This document shows positions 32,342 through 42,325 of a stretch of DNA of 64,000 bases, in pieces (position 1 is the stretch's first letter; each line of letters begins with the position of its first letter). The stretch comes from Agapanthus africanus (Eukaryota; Streptophyta; Magnoliopsida; Asparagales; Amaryllidaceae), in assembly GCA_030015575.1 (NCBI GenBank), contig JASDDO010000028.1, positions 24,159,154 through 24,223,153 of the forward strand, written 5' to 3'. The position numbers were made by a program, and so were the translations under genes. The notes beneath the pieces are model-generated. The model was not told the DNA's origin and made no database searches. It worked only from the letters and a program-made list of their open reading frames with translations.

Positions 32342-35300
32342 AGGTAAACCCACCACAACCGCATACTCCTAAAAAGGCCGATACACCGGGGGCAACCTGC
32401 TCCTTTATCGAAGAAGTTCCATGGGAGGTCGTGCTATCAATGAAAACAAAAAGGATGCTGAGAGACCTTCATGCGTGCCCTGCAATCGAATGGAAGGATC
32501 CTCTCGAACCTCAAATTATCGAAGGAGCAGTGAAGCCCCGCGCAACTACGAAGACTGCGGATAAGGGCCCAAATACTCACACCCAATCGTCAAAATCTTC
32601 AAAGAAAAAGAAGAAGAAATCCAAGAAGCCCGCAAAGCTTGGAGACGATCGCACGAACTTGCAGAAGCAAATCGACGCGCTGGAAGAATACAATCAAAAG
32701 GCGCGAACTCCTGTCACACTGCGAGAGTTCCTCAACCATACCTTTCAAAAGGGAGATGATAGAGAGAGCTCATCGGATGAATCCGAAGAGTATGTGGCAA
32801 GTTGTAACGTAATCTCCCACTCGTTTCCTGACGACGAGAAAACTCCTGACACTAAGAAGCCGGAGACGGAGCCCGAACCAGAGCGTGCGAGGCTGACAAC
32901 TGATATGATCAAGGCCTTCCTAGACGAGATTCGTCTAAAAAGTAAAGCGGATCAGGAGCGTGAGATGGCAGCATCAGAAGGAGCCGAAGGCGGGCGATTG
33001 AACGAAAGAGTTGAACTACCCCCGCCAGATCAAAAGGCATCCGAAGTAGACAGGAAGATATTCAAGACGAGGAAAAGGTTCGCCAAAGCCATGTCAATGG
33101 GAATGAAGCTACCACCCTCAGAAGGAAATACACACGATGGGGCGGAGAAGCACCCCGATTACTGCGCATATCATCGGAAAATCTCACACCCCACAGAGGA
33201 GTGCGACGCCTTTAAGATATGGTGGCAAGGATATGTTGCTCGTCGGCAACATTTCAAACGCATGAAACGCAAGAGCCGTCGGGAGCAAAGAAGCACTGTC
33301 GACGGGCCCAACAGAATTACTGGCAACTGTTATATGGCTCATGCCGAGGGGTCGCAAGTCCTCACCTTTGGGAGCGACTCTGATGAAGAAGTGACTCTGG
33401 GCCCTCTCTTTGAAGAATCCGCGCCAGGGAAAGATGAGGAATCAGAAGCCTGCGGAAACACTCAGCTGCGCAATCGCACACTCCCAGAAAAGAATCTCGG
33501 GCCTACGAACAGAAAAGATAAGGGAAAGGAAAAGGTCACTGAAGATATCACTTTGGATGACCAAGTCGCGAAAGAACTGGCTGCTAAAGACCCTCCTAGG
33601 AGGAGTAAAGTGGACTATAACATCCTCGCGCATCTAAGGAAGCTACCTTCTCAGCTTAGCATTCTCGACGCCCTCCTATTATCAAAAGAAGCACGGGACT
33701 CACTAATCAAGGCATTACAAGAACCTGAGCAATTCCAAGCCTTTCTCGCCACTGAAAAGATGAAGGACGAACTGGAAGAAGTGCATACGGCCGACGTCAC
33801 TTTCGGTGATGAAGACCTCCTTCTCGGGACGTGCGATCATAACCGTCCCCTATATGTCTCTGGATACTGCCATGACATCAAGATAGGCAAGATCCTGGTG
33901 GATAATGGATCATCCGTCAATCTCCTTAATGTTCGGGTGTTGAAGGAAATCTGCATGAGTGTGCAACATCTCGCTCGGGACAAAATTACTATCTCCGGTT
34001 TCGACTCACAATCGTCACGGACTCTCGGGTCCGTGATACTAACGTTACGCTTCGGGCTTCTCGTCACAGACATCAAATTCCATGTCATTGACGCCAAGAC
34101 CTGCTACAATGCCTTGCTCGGCCGTCCTTGGTTACACGAGTACAACATCGTCCCTTCTACACAACATCAGTGTATGAAGTACTTTAAAGATGGTTTCGAG
34201 TATACTGTAACGGGTGAGCTGAACCCATTTTCCGTGAACGAAGTCCCCAAATACGAGGATGCGAAATACTTTTTTCCAGACTTCGAAGATACAGAAAGGT
34301 GTCGCAACTCGGAGAACAAAGCCGCCGCCGCCACCATCCCTGTTTTCGGAAGCGATACCGAAGAAGAGGAAGAGATAGTTTATACAGGGCCATCTCAACG
34401 CAACAACCAGAGGACGCCCGCCCCCATACTGGTCTTCGGAAGTGATTCAGAAGATGAGGTCAATGCCGTATTCGCCAATCGGCTTTCAATGCAAGCACCC
34501 CTTGGCGATGGCCACAGTTTGCAAATCACCATGGTACCGCGAGAACACTACAAGGATCTCGACACGCTCCAAGCTCACAGTGTGCAGGACCTGCAGACGT
34601 TTTACGTCCCTCCCAGGCGAAGGGGTGAGAAGGTGATCCTATTCTATCGATCCTCAGAGTCGAAAGTAGAAAAAGAGATCTGGCATGGCGTGGATGCTAC
34701 ACTTGACAGGATCCAACCCATCCGTCTGCCTAGATACTATGCAGACGGATTAAAGAAGCTGTTGAAGCGCCAAGGAGTACCCTTAAAACAAATTGTTCGG
34801 CAAGCTCGGTTCTATAACAAGATTTGGGATGTCCCTGGGACTCAACGCAAATTGCCTAATGGAAAAATGGAAACACTCGGGCTTGGATACGCGAGAGCCG
34901 GAAAACGGGAACGGGCCCACAGTAGCTACGCCATATATACCTTTGATGAAGAAGAGGACGCCCTGTCAGGAGAGGCCGACCCCTCATCAAAACCAGACCA
35001 CGCGATTGAGGCGCCGAGTCCGTCATTTCAAGAACGAATGGACAAGCCTATCAGGAAAGTGGGTCAGAAAGGTTGGGAAGACCCCAACCACGAAATGGCC
35101 ATCTACGAGAAGGCCAGGACGCAACGTCTATTTCAACAGGCTGCGAAAGGCAAGAATGCTCATCCTTATCAACCGGTCATGCAAAAGGCCCGATGCGGAG
35201 ATGGGAATAAGTCGAGAAGCGGAAAGAAGGGTCGAGCGTACTCCTTCCCCCGAAACAAGACAGAGAAGCTGCTCGAGCTCGCTTTAAAACATCAAATGAT

Positions 35301-38300
35301 CGTGCTTCCAGAGTCTAAACACCCTGAGCAAACCAACAAGGCTTCTCGTTCGAGCTATTGCTCTTATCACCAAGCTATAGGACATCCTACCGAAGACTGC
35401 TTCACCTTCAAGAACTGGGTCGAAGACCAGTACCGACGGGGCAGATTCGCTTTATCCAACAGTTGGAGGGTAACGCCGCCACGAAAGCACGAACCCAAGG
35501 CCGCAAGAGCAGAACCAGATCCGCCTCAGTCCCGGGAGCGGATTCGCACCTGTTATACGGTTACGATAGATGACCCTCCCCGGTGCTTTGAAAACAGCGA
35601 TGATGAGGTGATCTCAGAATTTCCGCCCGCTCCGAAAGAACTGGAAGACGGTATACATACTACTGCAGATAACCTCAGGAAGATTGAGTTGGGATCGGCA
35701 GAGGACCCGCGACCGACATTCGTCAGCGAGCTACTCTCTGAAGAAAGGGTGGCCGTGTTAAAGGACGTGCTTCTACGGCATAAATACTGCTTCGCGTGGA
35801 ACTACTCTGAGATGCCAGGATTAGATCCGGAAGTTGCTGTGCATAAATTAGCAATATCCCCAGATATCAAGCCAGTCAAGCAGGCACCAAGAAGGATGCG
35901 ACTCGAGCTTGAGATGAGCATCAACGCCGAAGTCAAGAAGCTGATCGATTCTGGGTTTATCCAAGAAGTCCAGTATCCCGATTGGATCGCCAATATCGTC
36001 CCAGTAATGAAGAAGAATGGGACGGTACGTATATGCGTGGATTTCAGGGATCTCAACAAAGCCTGTCCAAAGGATGATTTCCCGGTGCCGGTAACCGAGC
36101 TAATGATAGATAACACGTCTACTCACGAGATCTTCTCCTTTATGGACGGTTCCTCAGGATACAATCAGATAAAAATGCATCCCGAAGACCAGAAGCACAC
36201 CGCTTTCCGGACCCCTTTGGGTGTATTTTGCTACAGGGTTATGCCCTTCGGTCTAAAGAACGCCGGCGCTACCTATCAAAGGGCCATGACAAAGATCTTC
36301 GACGACCTCATACATGACATCGTCGAGTGCTATATCGATGACCTCGTAGTAAAGAGTATGTCATACGAAGATCACTTAAAGCATCTGGAGACTGTATTTC
36401 AACGCCTTCGGCAATATAATTTGAAGATGAATCCCCTCAAATGCGCGTTTGGAGTCTCCTCGGGAAAATTCCTGGGATTCGTCATCCGACACCGAGGTAT
36501 TGAGATAGATCCGTCTAAGATTAAAGCAATCATGGAGATGCCTCCGCCAAGAACCCTCAAACAGTTGCGGTCTCTCCAAGGGAAGCTCGCATACATCCGG
36601 CGGTTTATCGCCAATCTTTCGAGCAAGTGCCGTCCTTACAGCCACCTGATGAAGAAGGGAACCCCATTCGTCTGGGATCAGAAATGCCAAGGTGCACTAG
36701 ACGAGATCAAGCAGTACCTGCAGAACCCTCCGGTGTTGGCCGCACCGGTCAAGGGAAAACCCCTCATTCTTTATACGACCGCCCTCGAAGGTTCCTTAGG
36801 CGCATTATGGGCGCAAGAGAACGATCAGGGGAAAGAGAGAGCACTCTACTACTTAAGTCGAGTTCTACTGGGGGCAGAAAGCAATTACTCTCCCATTGAA
36901 AAACATTGCTTGGCATTAATCTTCGCAATAACAAAGCTCAGGCACTATGCGTTGGCACATGAAGTCCGTCTTATTTCAAAGGTGGATCCCCTTAAATACT
37001 TGATGTCAAAAGCCATATTGACGGGACGACTCGCTAAATGGGCCCTGCTCTTGATGGAGTTCTCGATAACGTATCAACCTCTTAAGGCAGTGAAAGGCCA
37101 GGCCATTGCCGATTTCCTCGCTGAGCACCCGATACCGGCCGATTCTCCTCTGAACTGTGATTTGCCGGACGAGCATGCATTCGATGCGATTGGCGGCAGT
37201 AGCACCCGATGGGAACTCTATTTCGATGGAGCGTCCTCCGTAAAGAAACAAAAGCAAGGTATCCCAATGATCAAGTCAGGGATAGGCCTCATCTTTGCAA
37301 CTCCACAAGGAGGGATAATGCGCTTCGCCTTCTCCTTAACAGAGCCGAGGACAAACAATGAAGCTGAATACGAAGCTCTGATAGCAGGTCTCGAACTTGC
37401 CATCGACATGGGAATTGAAGACCTCCTTATATATAGGGATTCTCAGCTGGTCGTTAGCCAAGTTAATGGTGACTACCAAACGTGCAAGCCAGAGTTGGTG
37501 AGATACGGAGAAAAGGTGCAACAACTGTTGACCCAAATTCCCTCCTACACTTTGGAGAACATACCACGCGCAGAAAACAGCAAAGCAGACGCATTGGCTA
37601 AGCTTGCTAAAGAACTGGCCGACGAGAACCTCGATGATGTCAGAATCGTGGTACAAAGCCGTCGAGTGCTTACCCCCGCAGAAATACCTCCGGAATTATA
37701 TGAAGAGGGAGCAACTGAGCAGACAACCCTACAAATAAAAGACCAAGAGAAGGCCGAGGACTGGAGGGAAGTCTTCATAGACTACTTTAAGTCCCGCCGA
37801 ATGCCCAAAGAAGCGTCCTCAAGACATCAGCTCATGAAACGAGCTCTATCTTTCGCTCTCGTCAACGATACTCTATACAAGAGATCGTTTGATTCTCTAT
37901 GGCTGAGATGCTTAGGATCTGACGAAGCAGAAAGAGTCATTCAGGAAGTTCATGACGGACTTTGCGGTTCTCACCAAGCAGGCCCGAAGATGAAGTTAAA
38001 GATTAAACGAATGGGCTACTACTGGCCCACGATGATCCAGGACTGCCTCGAGTATGCGAAGCAATGCCACTCATGCCAGATTCATGGAGACTTCATCCAC
38101 CAACACCCAAATCCACTACACCCCACGGTGGCCAGCTGGACATTCGAAATGTGGGGAACTGACATAGTCGGACCCATCGAGCCGGCATCATCTCGGGGAC
38201 ATCGTTTCATCCTGGCGACAACTGATTACTTCTCCAAATGGGCGGAAGCAATACCACTGAGGGAAGTGAAGACGGAGAATATCCTCCATTTCTTCAAGAC

Positions 38301-39012
38301 GCATGTTATCTACCGGTTTGGAACCCCACGGCGGATTATCTCCGATAACGGGCCAGCCTACAGAAGCCACAAGATTAGTCGCTTCGCGCAACAGCACAAT
38401 ATAGATTGGAGGTATTCTTCAGTTTACAATCCACGAGCTAACGGTCTGGCCGAGGCCTTCAATAAGACCTTGACGAAGATCATAAAAAAGACCGTTTCCC
38501 GGAATAAGAGAGACTGGCACGAAAGGCTGCAGGAAGCCCTTTGGGCTTATCGAACTACATTCAAGACGGCCACGAACACAACGCCATACGCGTTGGTATT
38601 TGGGACGGAAGCAGTACTCCCCCTCGAGATAGAGTTACCCTCTCTACGAGTGGCAGTCCACCACGAACTGACCGACGAAGAAAATGCTCATCTTCGACTT
38701 GAGGAGCTTGATGCCCTCGACGAAACCCGACTCATAGCGCAACAACATTTAGAAGCCTACAAAGCAAAGATGACGCGCTCGTACGAAAGATTGACCAGGC
38801 CAAGGGCATTCCACCAAGGCGAACTCGTGCTGGTAGTCAAAAGACCTATGATCCCCAATCGTGCCAAGCGGGGAAAATTCGAGCCAAACTATGAAGGCTC
38901 GTACATCATAGACCAGGTCTACCAGGGTGGAGCCTATCTACTCGTGGACATGCACGGTGAAAGGCCTTTCAGGCCAATAAACGGCCGCTTCTTGAAGAAA
39001 TACTATGCTTAG
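32272..39012 (+). CDS. pol: Element A Pol: protease, RT, RNase H, archaeal-type RNase H, integrase
   Basis: Open for 2,246 codons. The visible frame overlaps gag by 70 bases because of the one-base loss near 32340, so genuine translation should be as a gag-pol fusion. Domains by residue of this frame: CHHC motif (CAYHRKISHPTEEC) at about 297; aspartic protease with LVDNGSSVNLL, Asp at 544 (DNG instead of the usual DTG/DSG); third CHHC motif (CSYHQAIGHPTEDC) at about 1030; RT about 1200-1430 with catalytic YIDD at 1354-1357; gypsy RNase H about 1490-1620; second archaeal-type RNase H about 1645-1785 with YFDGASS, NNEAEYEAL, YRDSQLV and AENSKADALA; integrase with Asp 1964, Asp 2025 and Glu 2061 (exact DD35E spacing) and C-terminal PFRPINGRFLKKYYA. 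The tandem RNases H are a known Tat-lineage feature. The Arg in YRDSQ replaces Gly of B and C. Confidence 0.95.
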   Translation: MLRLQRMDRRSIPPGEVRTIRKMKVNPPQPHTPKKADTPGATCSFIEEVPWEVVLSMKTKRMLRDLHACPAIEWKDPLEPQIIEGAVKPRATTKTADKGPNTHTQSSKSSKKKKKKSKKPAKLGDDRTNLQKQIDALEEYNQKARTPVTLREFLNHTFQKGDDRESSSDESEEYVASCNVISHSFPDDEKTPDTKKPETEPEPERARLTTDMIKAFLDEIRLKSKADQEREMAASEGAEGGRLNERVELPPPDQKASEVDRKIFKTRKRFAKAMSMGMKLPPSEGNTHDGAEKHPDYCAYHRKISHPTEECDAFKIWWQGYVARRQHFKRMKRKSRREQRSTVDGPNRITGNCYMAHAEGSQVLTFGSDSDEEVTLGPLFEESAPGKDEESEACGNTQLRNRTLPEKNLGPTNRKDKGKEKVTEDITLDDQVAKELAAKDPPRRSKVDYNILAHLRKLPSQLSILDALLLSKEARDSLIKALQEPEQFQAFLATEKMKDELEEVHTADVTFGDEDLLLGTCDHNRPLYVSGYCHDIKIGKILVDNGSSVNLLNVRVLKEICMSVQHLARDKITISGFDSQSSRTLGSVILTLRFGLLVTDIKFHVIDAKTCYNALLGRPWLHEYNIVPSTQHQCMKYFKDGFEYTVTGELNPFSVNEVPKYEDAKYFFPDFEDTERCRNSENKAAAATIPVFGSDTEEEEEIVYTGPSQRNNQRTPAPILVFGSDSEDEVNAVFANRLSMQAPLGDGHSLQITMVPREHYKDLDTLQAHSVQDLQTFYVPPRRRGEKVILFYRSSESKVEKEIWHGVDATLDRIQPIRLPRYYADGLKKLLKRQGVPLKQIVRQARFYNKIWDVPGTQRKLPNGKMETLGLGYARAGKRERAHSSYAIYTFDEEEDALSGEADPSSKPDHAIEAPSPSFQERMDKPIRKVGQKGWEDPNHEMAIYEKARTQRLFQQAAKGKNAHPYQPVMQKARCGDGNKSRSGKKGRAYSFPRNKTEKLLELALKHQMIVLPESKHPEQTNKASRSSYCSYHQAIGHPTEDCFTFKNWVEDQYRRGRFALSNSWRVTPPRKHEPKAARAEPDPPQSRERIRTCYTVTIDDPPRCFENSDDEVISEFPPAPKELEDGIHTTADNLRKIELGSAEDPRPTFVSELLSEERVAVLKDVLLRHKYCFAWNYSEMPGLDPEVAVHKLAISPDIKPVKQAPRRMRLELEMSINAEVKKLIDSGFIQEVQYPDWIANIVPVMKKNGTVRICVDFRDLNKACPKDDFPVPVTELMIDNTSTHEIFSFMDGSSGYNQIKMHPEDQKHTAFRTPLGVFCYRVMPFGLKNAGATYQRAMTKIFDDLIHDIVECYIDDLVVKSMSYEDHLKHLETVFQRLRQYNLKMNPLKCAFGVSSGKFLGFVIRHRGIEIDPSKIKAIMEMPPPRTLKQLRSLQGKLAYIRRFIANLSSKCRPYSHLMKKGTPFVWDQKCQGALDEIKQYLQNPPVLAAPVKGKPLILYTTALEGSLGALWAQENDQGKERALYYLSRVLLGAESNYSPIEKHCLALIFAITKLRHYALAHEVRLISKVDPLKYLMSKAILTGRLAKWALLLMEFSITYQPLKAVKGQAIADFLAEHPIPADSPLNCDLPDEHAFDAIGGSSTRWELYFDGASSVKKQKQGIPMIKSGIGLIFATPQGGIMRFAFSLTEPRTNNEAEYEALIAGLELAIDMGIEDLLIYRDSQLVVSQVNGDYQTCKPELVRYGEKVQQLLTQIPSYTLENIPRAENSKADALAKLAKELADENLDDVRIVVQSRRVLTPAEIPPELYEEGATEQTTLQIKDQEKAEDWREVFIDYFKSRRMPKEASSRHQLMKRALSFALVNDTLYKRSFDSLWLRCLGSDEAERVIQEVHDGLCGSHQAGPKMKLKIKRMGYYWPTMIQDCLEYAKQCHSCQIHGDFIHQHPNPLHPTVASWTFEMWGTDIVGPIEPASSRGHRFILATTDYFSKWAEAIPLREVKTENILHFFKTHVIYRFGTPRRIISDNGPAYRSHKISRFAQQHNIDWRYSSVYNPRANGLAEAFNKTLTKIIKKTVSRNKRDWHERLQEALWAYRTTFKTATNTTPYALVFGTEAVLPLEIELPSLRVAVHHELTDEENAHLRLEELDALDETRLIAQQHLEAYKAKMTRSYERLTRPRAFHQGELVLVVKRPMIPNRAKRGKFEPNYEGSYIIDQVYQGGAYLLVDMHGERPFRPINGRFLKKYYA

Positions 39013-39114
39013 TGAGCCACAGCCTGGGTCAACGGTAGATGACGACGACTATGTCCGCTCGCTATCTTCCTAGGCTCAGACTTTACAAGCAGTAGCTGAC
39101 CTTCCCATAACAAC

Positions 39115-39407
39115 GGACCGAAACGTCTTTAAACTATCAACGGACCGAAACGTCCTTAAACTATCAACGGACCGAAACGTCTTTAAACTATCAACGGACC
39201 GAAACGTCCTTAAACTATCAACGGACCGAAACGTCTTTAAACTATCAACGGACCGAAACGTCCTTAAACTATCGACAGACCGAAACGTCTTTAAACTAAC
39301 GACAGACCGAAATGTCTTTAAACTAACGACGGACCGAAACGTCCTTAAACTAGCGATGGACCGAAACGTCTGTAAACTAACAACGGACCGAAACGTCCCT
39401 AAACTAC
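39115..39407. repeat. 27-base GGAC hairpin array, eleven copies (element A spacer)
   Basis: Units GGACCGAAACGTCCTTAAAC repeat with TATCAAC-type joins. Two units read AGAC...GTCT, so the outer base pair changed on both sides. The array starts about 100 bases after the pol stop. Confidence 0.93.
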
Positions 39408-39599
39408 TACCGCAGCATCCTCAGGTTGACGAAAAAAGGAAGAAAAATAAAAAAAAAAGAGAAAAGAAAAAAAAACGGTATGTCCATAAAGCAAAAAGGG
39501 GCACGGATGAAAACCCGAGAGGGCTCCGTGAGTAAAAACAGCAGGACTACCGGCGAGTGTTTGTGAAAACCCGAAAGGGCGCAACCTCCTTAAAAGACA

Positions 39600-40121
39600 C
39601 TTATAGGGTCCTCTCGACCTTGTAAGGAGAAACCACCCGCGTGAGATCCTTACGACTCACAAAGGAGCAACACACTTAGGGATCCTCACGATTCCTAAGG
39701 AGAAAATACATTTACGAGATCCTCACGACTCGTATGGAGAATTCTCTTATGAGACCCTCACGGCTCATAAGACTTGAAAGTCTTAAGTTACAGAAACCTA
39801 AACCTGTTCTTAAGCAAATCCCCCACAACCTTCGATATTGCCCTACAAGCGGCTCGTACTGACCCTTGTATACAATCCACGGGCGCGAATAAACATTTCC
39901 CTAACAAAGTCCCACCCGTGACTGGGGATATATCCATATGGTGAACGACCCTTGTAAGTCCTCTCGACTTATAAAGAGAAAATCCTCTTTGTAAGATCCT
40001 TACGACTTACAAGAGAACATGCACTTAAGAATCCCCACGATCCTTAAGGAGAAAACACACCTGCAAGATCCTCACGACTTGTAGGGAGAAACACCTTTGT
40101 GAGACCCTTACGGCTCATGAA
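39600..40121. repeat. Covarying hairpin arrays, blocks A1 and A2
   Basis: Block A1 (39600-39771) has five hairpins: 39600-39626, GTGAG...CTCAC 39641-39660, CTTAGG...CCTAAG 39675-39699, TACGAG...CTCGTA 39713-39734 and CTTATGAG...CTCATAAG 39746-39771. Block A2 (39951-40121) has five more, including GTAAG...CTTAC around 39990-40012, CTTAAG...CTTAAG 40023-40047 and CTGCAAG...CTTGTAG 40061-40084. Loops keep ATCCTCACGA or close variants. Between the blocks (39772-39950) is spacer with TTGTATACAATCCACGGG. Confidence 0.9.
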
Positions 40122-40577
40122 GTCAAAAGCCTTGGTCGGCAGGACCCTTAACCCTGTTTACTAAGCCACCTTTGTTCAAACGTCGACAGAGGCAAATGAT
40201 GATTCGCTCCCGGCAACATTCCAGTTGTAGCGGTGCTGATGCCGAAACCGGTATCCAAAAAATCCGAGCTTGCCGCGAAAAAGCTAGCAAGCCACACATG
40301 CATGACAAAAAAGCCGAAATGATGGGGCAACTTGCAATAAAAAGCAGCAAGCAAAATCTCGGCGGTTCACAGATAGCTTAGTGATCACCACCGCGGCATT
40401 CGTCTCGATACAGCAGACGCGATACCAGCAAATGAAGCAAAGGCCAAATTCCTAGCTTCAATATCTTGACGACACAACATCAAGCGAAACGGAACAGCGG
40501 CAACCCCAAGTTCCACGGCTCGGCGACACATATCACCAAGAGTCAAACCTCCATCCCGTGAAATGCGGATACAATCA
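40122..40577. other. Spacer of element A without recognisable gene
   Basis: Contains a segment shared with C (21340-21440) and B (56190-56300), including AATGATGATTCGCTCCCGGC, and one inverted copy of the ATGATGGGGCAACTTGC unit that is tandem in C. The last 190 bases match nothing else here. Confidence 0.7.
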
Positions 40578-41553
40578 GCAAACTTCCTGGTTACGTGGAA
40601 AGCGGATAATGTCACTCTTTGACCCCGTGGAAAACGTCCAGAGCGGATCCTGGTCCTCGCAGAGCACGGCAGTGAACCCGTGTAAAGCATCCAGAGCGGA
40701 GCCTAGTCCTCGCCTAACACGGCAGTGAACCTGTGTGAAGCATTTAGTGCAAACTTCCTGGTTACGTGAAAAGCGGATAATGTCACTCTTTGACCCCGTG
40801 GAAAACGTCCAGAGCGGATCCTGGTCCTCGCAGAGCACGGCAGTGAACCCGTGTGAAGCATCCAGAGCGGAGCCTAGTCCTCGCCTAACGCGGCAGTGAA
40901 CCCGTGTGAAGCATCTAGTGCAAACTTCCTGGTTACGTGGAAAGCGGATAATGTCACTCTTTGACCCCGTGGAAAACGTCCAGAGCGGATCCTGGTCCTC
41001 GCAGAGCACGGCAGTGAACCTGTGTGAAGCATCCAGAGCGGAGCCTAGTCCTCGCCTAACGCGGCAGTGAACCCGTGTGAAGCATCTAGTGCAAACTTCC
41101 TGGTTACGTGGAAAGCGGATAATGTCACTCTTTGACCCCGTGGAAAGCGTCCAGAGTGGATCCTGGTCCTCGCAGAGCACGGCAGTGAACCCGTATGAAG
41201 CATCCAGAGCGGAGCCTAGTCCTCGCCTAACACGGCAATGAACCCGTGTGAAGCATCTAGTGCAAACTTCCTGGTTACGTGGAAAGCGGATAATGTCACT
41301 CTTTGACCCCGTGGAAAACGTCCAGAGCGGATCCTGGTCCTCGCAGAGCTCGGCAGTGAACCCCGTGTGAAGCATCCAGAGCGGAGCCTAGTCCTCGCCT
41401 AACGCGGCAGTGAACCCGTGTGAAGCATCTAGTGCAAACTTCCTGGTTACGTGGAACGCGGATAACGTCACTCTTTGACCCCGTGGAAAACGTCCAGAGC
41501 GGAGCCTGGTCCTCGCCAAGCACGGCAGTGAACCCGTGTGAAGCATCCTGTGC
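40578..41553. repeat. 171-base minisatellite, about 5.7 copies (element A spacer)
   Basis: Units start at 40578, 40749, 40920, 41091, 41262 and 41434 (period 171, one 172) with GCAAACTTCCTGGTTACGTG. They differ by only a few bases. The unit is 57 codons long, and on the minus strand (the antisense-gene direction) the array is open for 266 codons. A one-base insertion near 41364 ends that frame. A single unit lies in LTR A at 28548-28712, the likely source. Confidence 0.95.
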
Positions 41554-41555
41554 AA

Positions 41556-41975
41556 ATACCGGACTGTGGAGTCCTTAAAATCCATGGACTATGACGTCCT
41601 TAACCTCGACCGCGATGTCTTAAAACTAACGATCAACCACCCCTATTCCTTACAGATTTTTGCCTCGGTTTAAGGGTACATCTCTTCACTCCTTTGATGC
41701 CTGGCGTTGTAATTCCTCAACGTCTTCAAAGAGGTGACGGGTCCCTGCAACCAAACATCGGACTGTGGAGTCCTTAAATCCACGGACTATGAGGTCCTTA
41801 ACCTTGACCGTGATGTCTTAAAACTAACATCGGACTGTGGAGTCCCTAAATCCACGGACTATGAGGCCCTTAACCTTGACCGTGATGTCTTAAAACTAAC
41901 ATCGGACTGTGGAGTCCTTAAATCCACGGACTATGAGGTCCTTAACCTTGACCGCGACGTCTTTAAACTACAATA
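41556..41975. repeat. GGAC hairpin units (element A, right of the 171-base array)
   Basis: About ten GGACTGTGGAGTCCTTAAA and GGACTATGAGGTCCTTAACC units. From about 41770 they form a higher-order repeat of about 68 bases present three times. An LTR-like stretch (41650-41740, including GGTACATCTCTTCACTCC) matches 28417-28490, so an LTR segment has been copied here. Confidence 0.8.
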
Positions 41976-42221
41976 TCTGGAGAAACCCCTGACTCCGTAA
42001 AACACGGACAAGGGTAACCGCATCCAGCACTTACAAGTCCCCACGACAAGGAGGAAAACTCTTTATGAGACCCTCGTGGTTCGTAAAGTGCAGAAGTCTT
42101 AGGAAGCAAATCTTAACCCTGAATCCTGAGCCATCGCTGTCCTGCAAGGAGATCAAGATAGAATATCCACAGAATGCATTCAATAAAAAGAAGACACACC
42201 ATTGAAAGGAAAATTGTATCT
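41976..42221. other. Spacer before the antisense 3' end (element A)
   Basis: One more hairpin (CTTTATGAG...TTCGTAAAG, about 42060-42088) and a GGAAGCAAATCTTAACCCTG segment like that at 39790 and 56630. No gene seen. Confidence 0.6.
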
Positions 42222-42227
42222 TTTATT
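42222..42227 (-). terminator. Poly(A) signal of the A antisense gene
   Basis: AATAAA on the minus strand in TTATGAATAAAAGATAC, identical over 16 bases to the signal after gene B, about 100 bases beyond the stop at 42326. Confidence 0.7.
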
Positions 42228-42325
42228 CATAAGCCAAAATGGATACAAACCGCGATTCATGAAAGAAACAAAAAGAAAGATACTCTCATGAGTATGTACA
42301 AAAAAAAGAGAAAAGATACAAGTCC

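Noticed and set aside
32272-32345. Programmed frameshift between gag and pol in A
   Set aside because: Element B is continuous at this point, so a one-base loss explains it better.
40575-41375. 266-codon open frame over the 171-base repeat
   Set aside because: Repeat-derived and ended by a single-base length change in one unit; kept only as an observation on frame.
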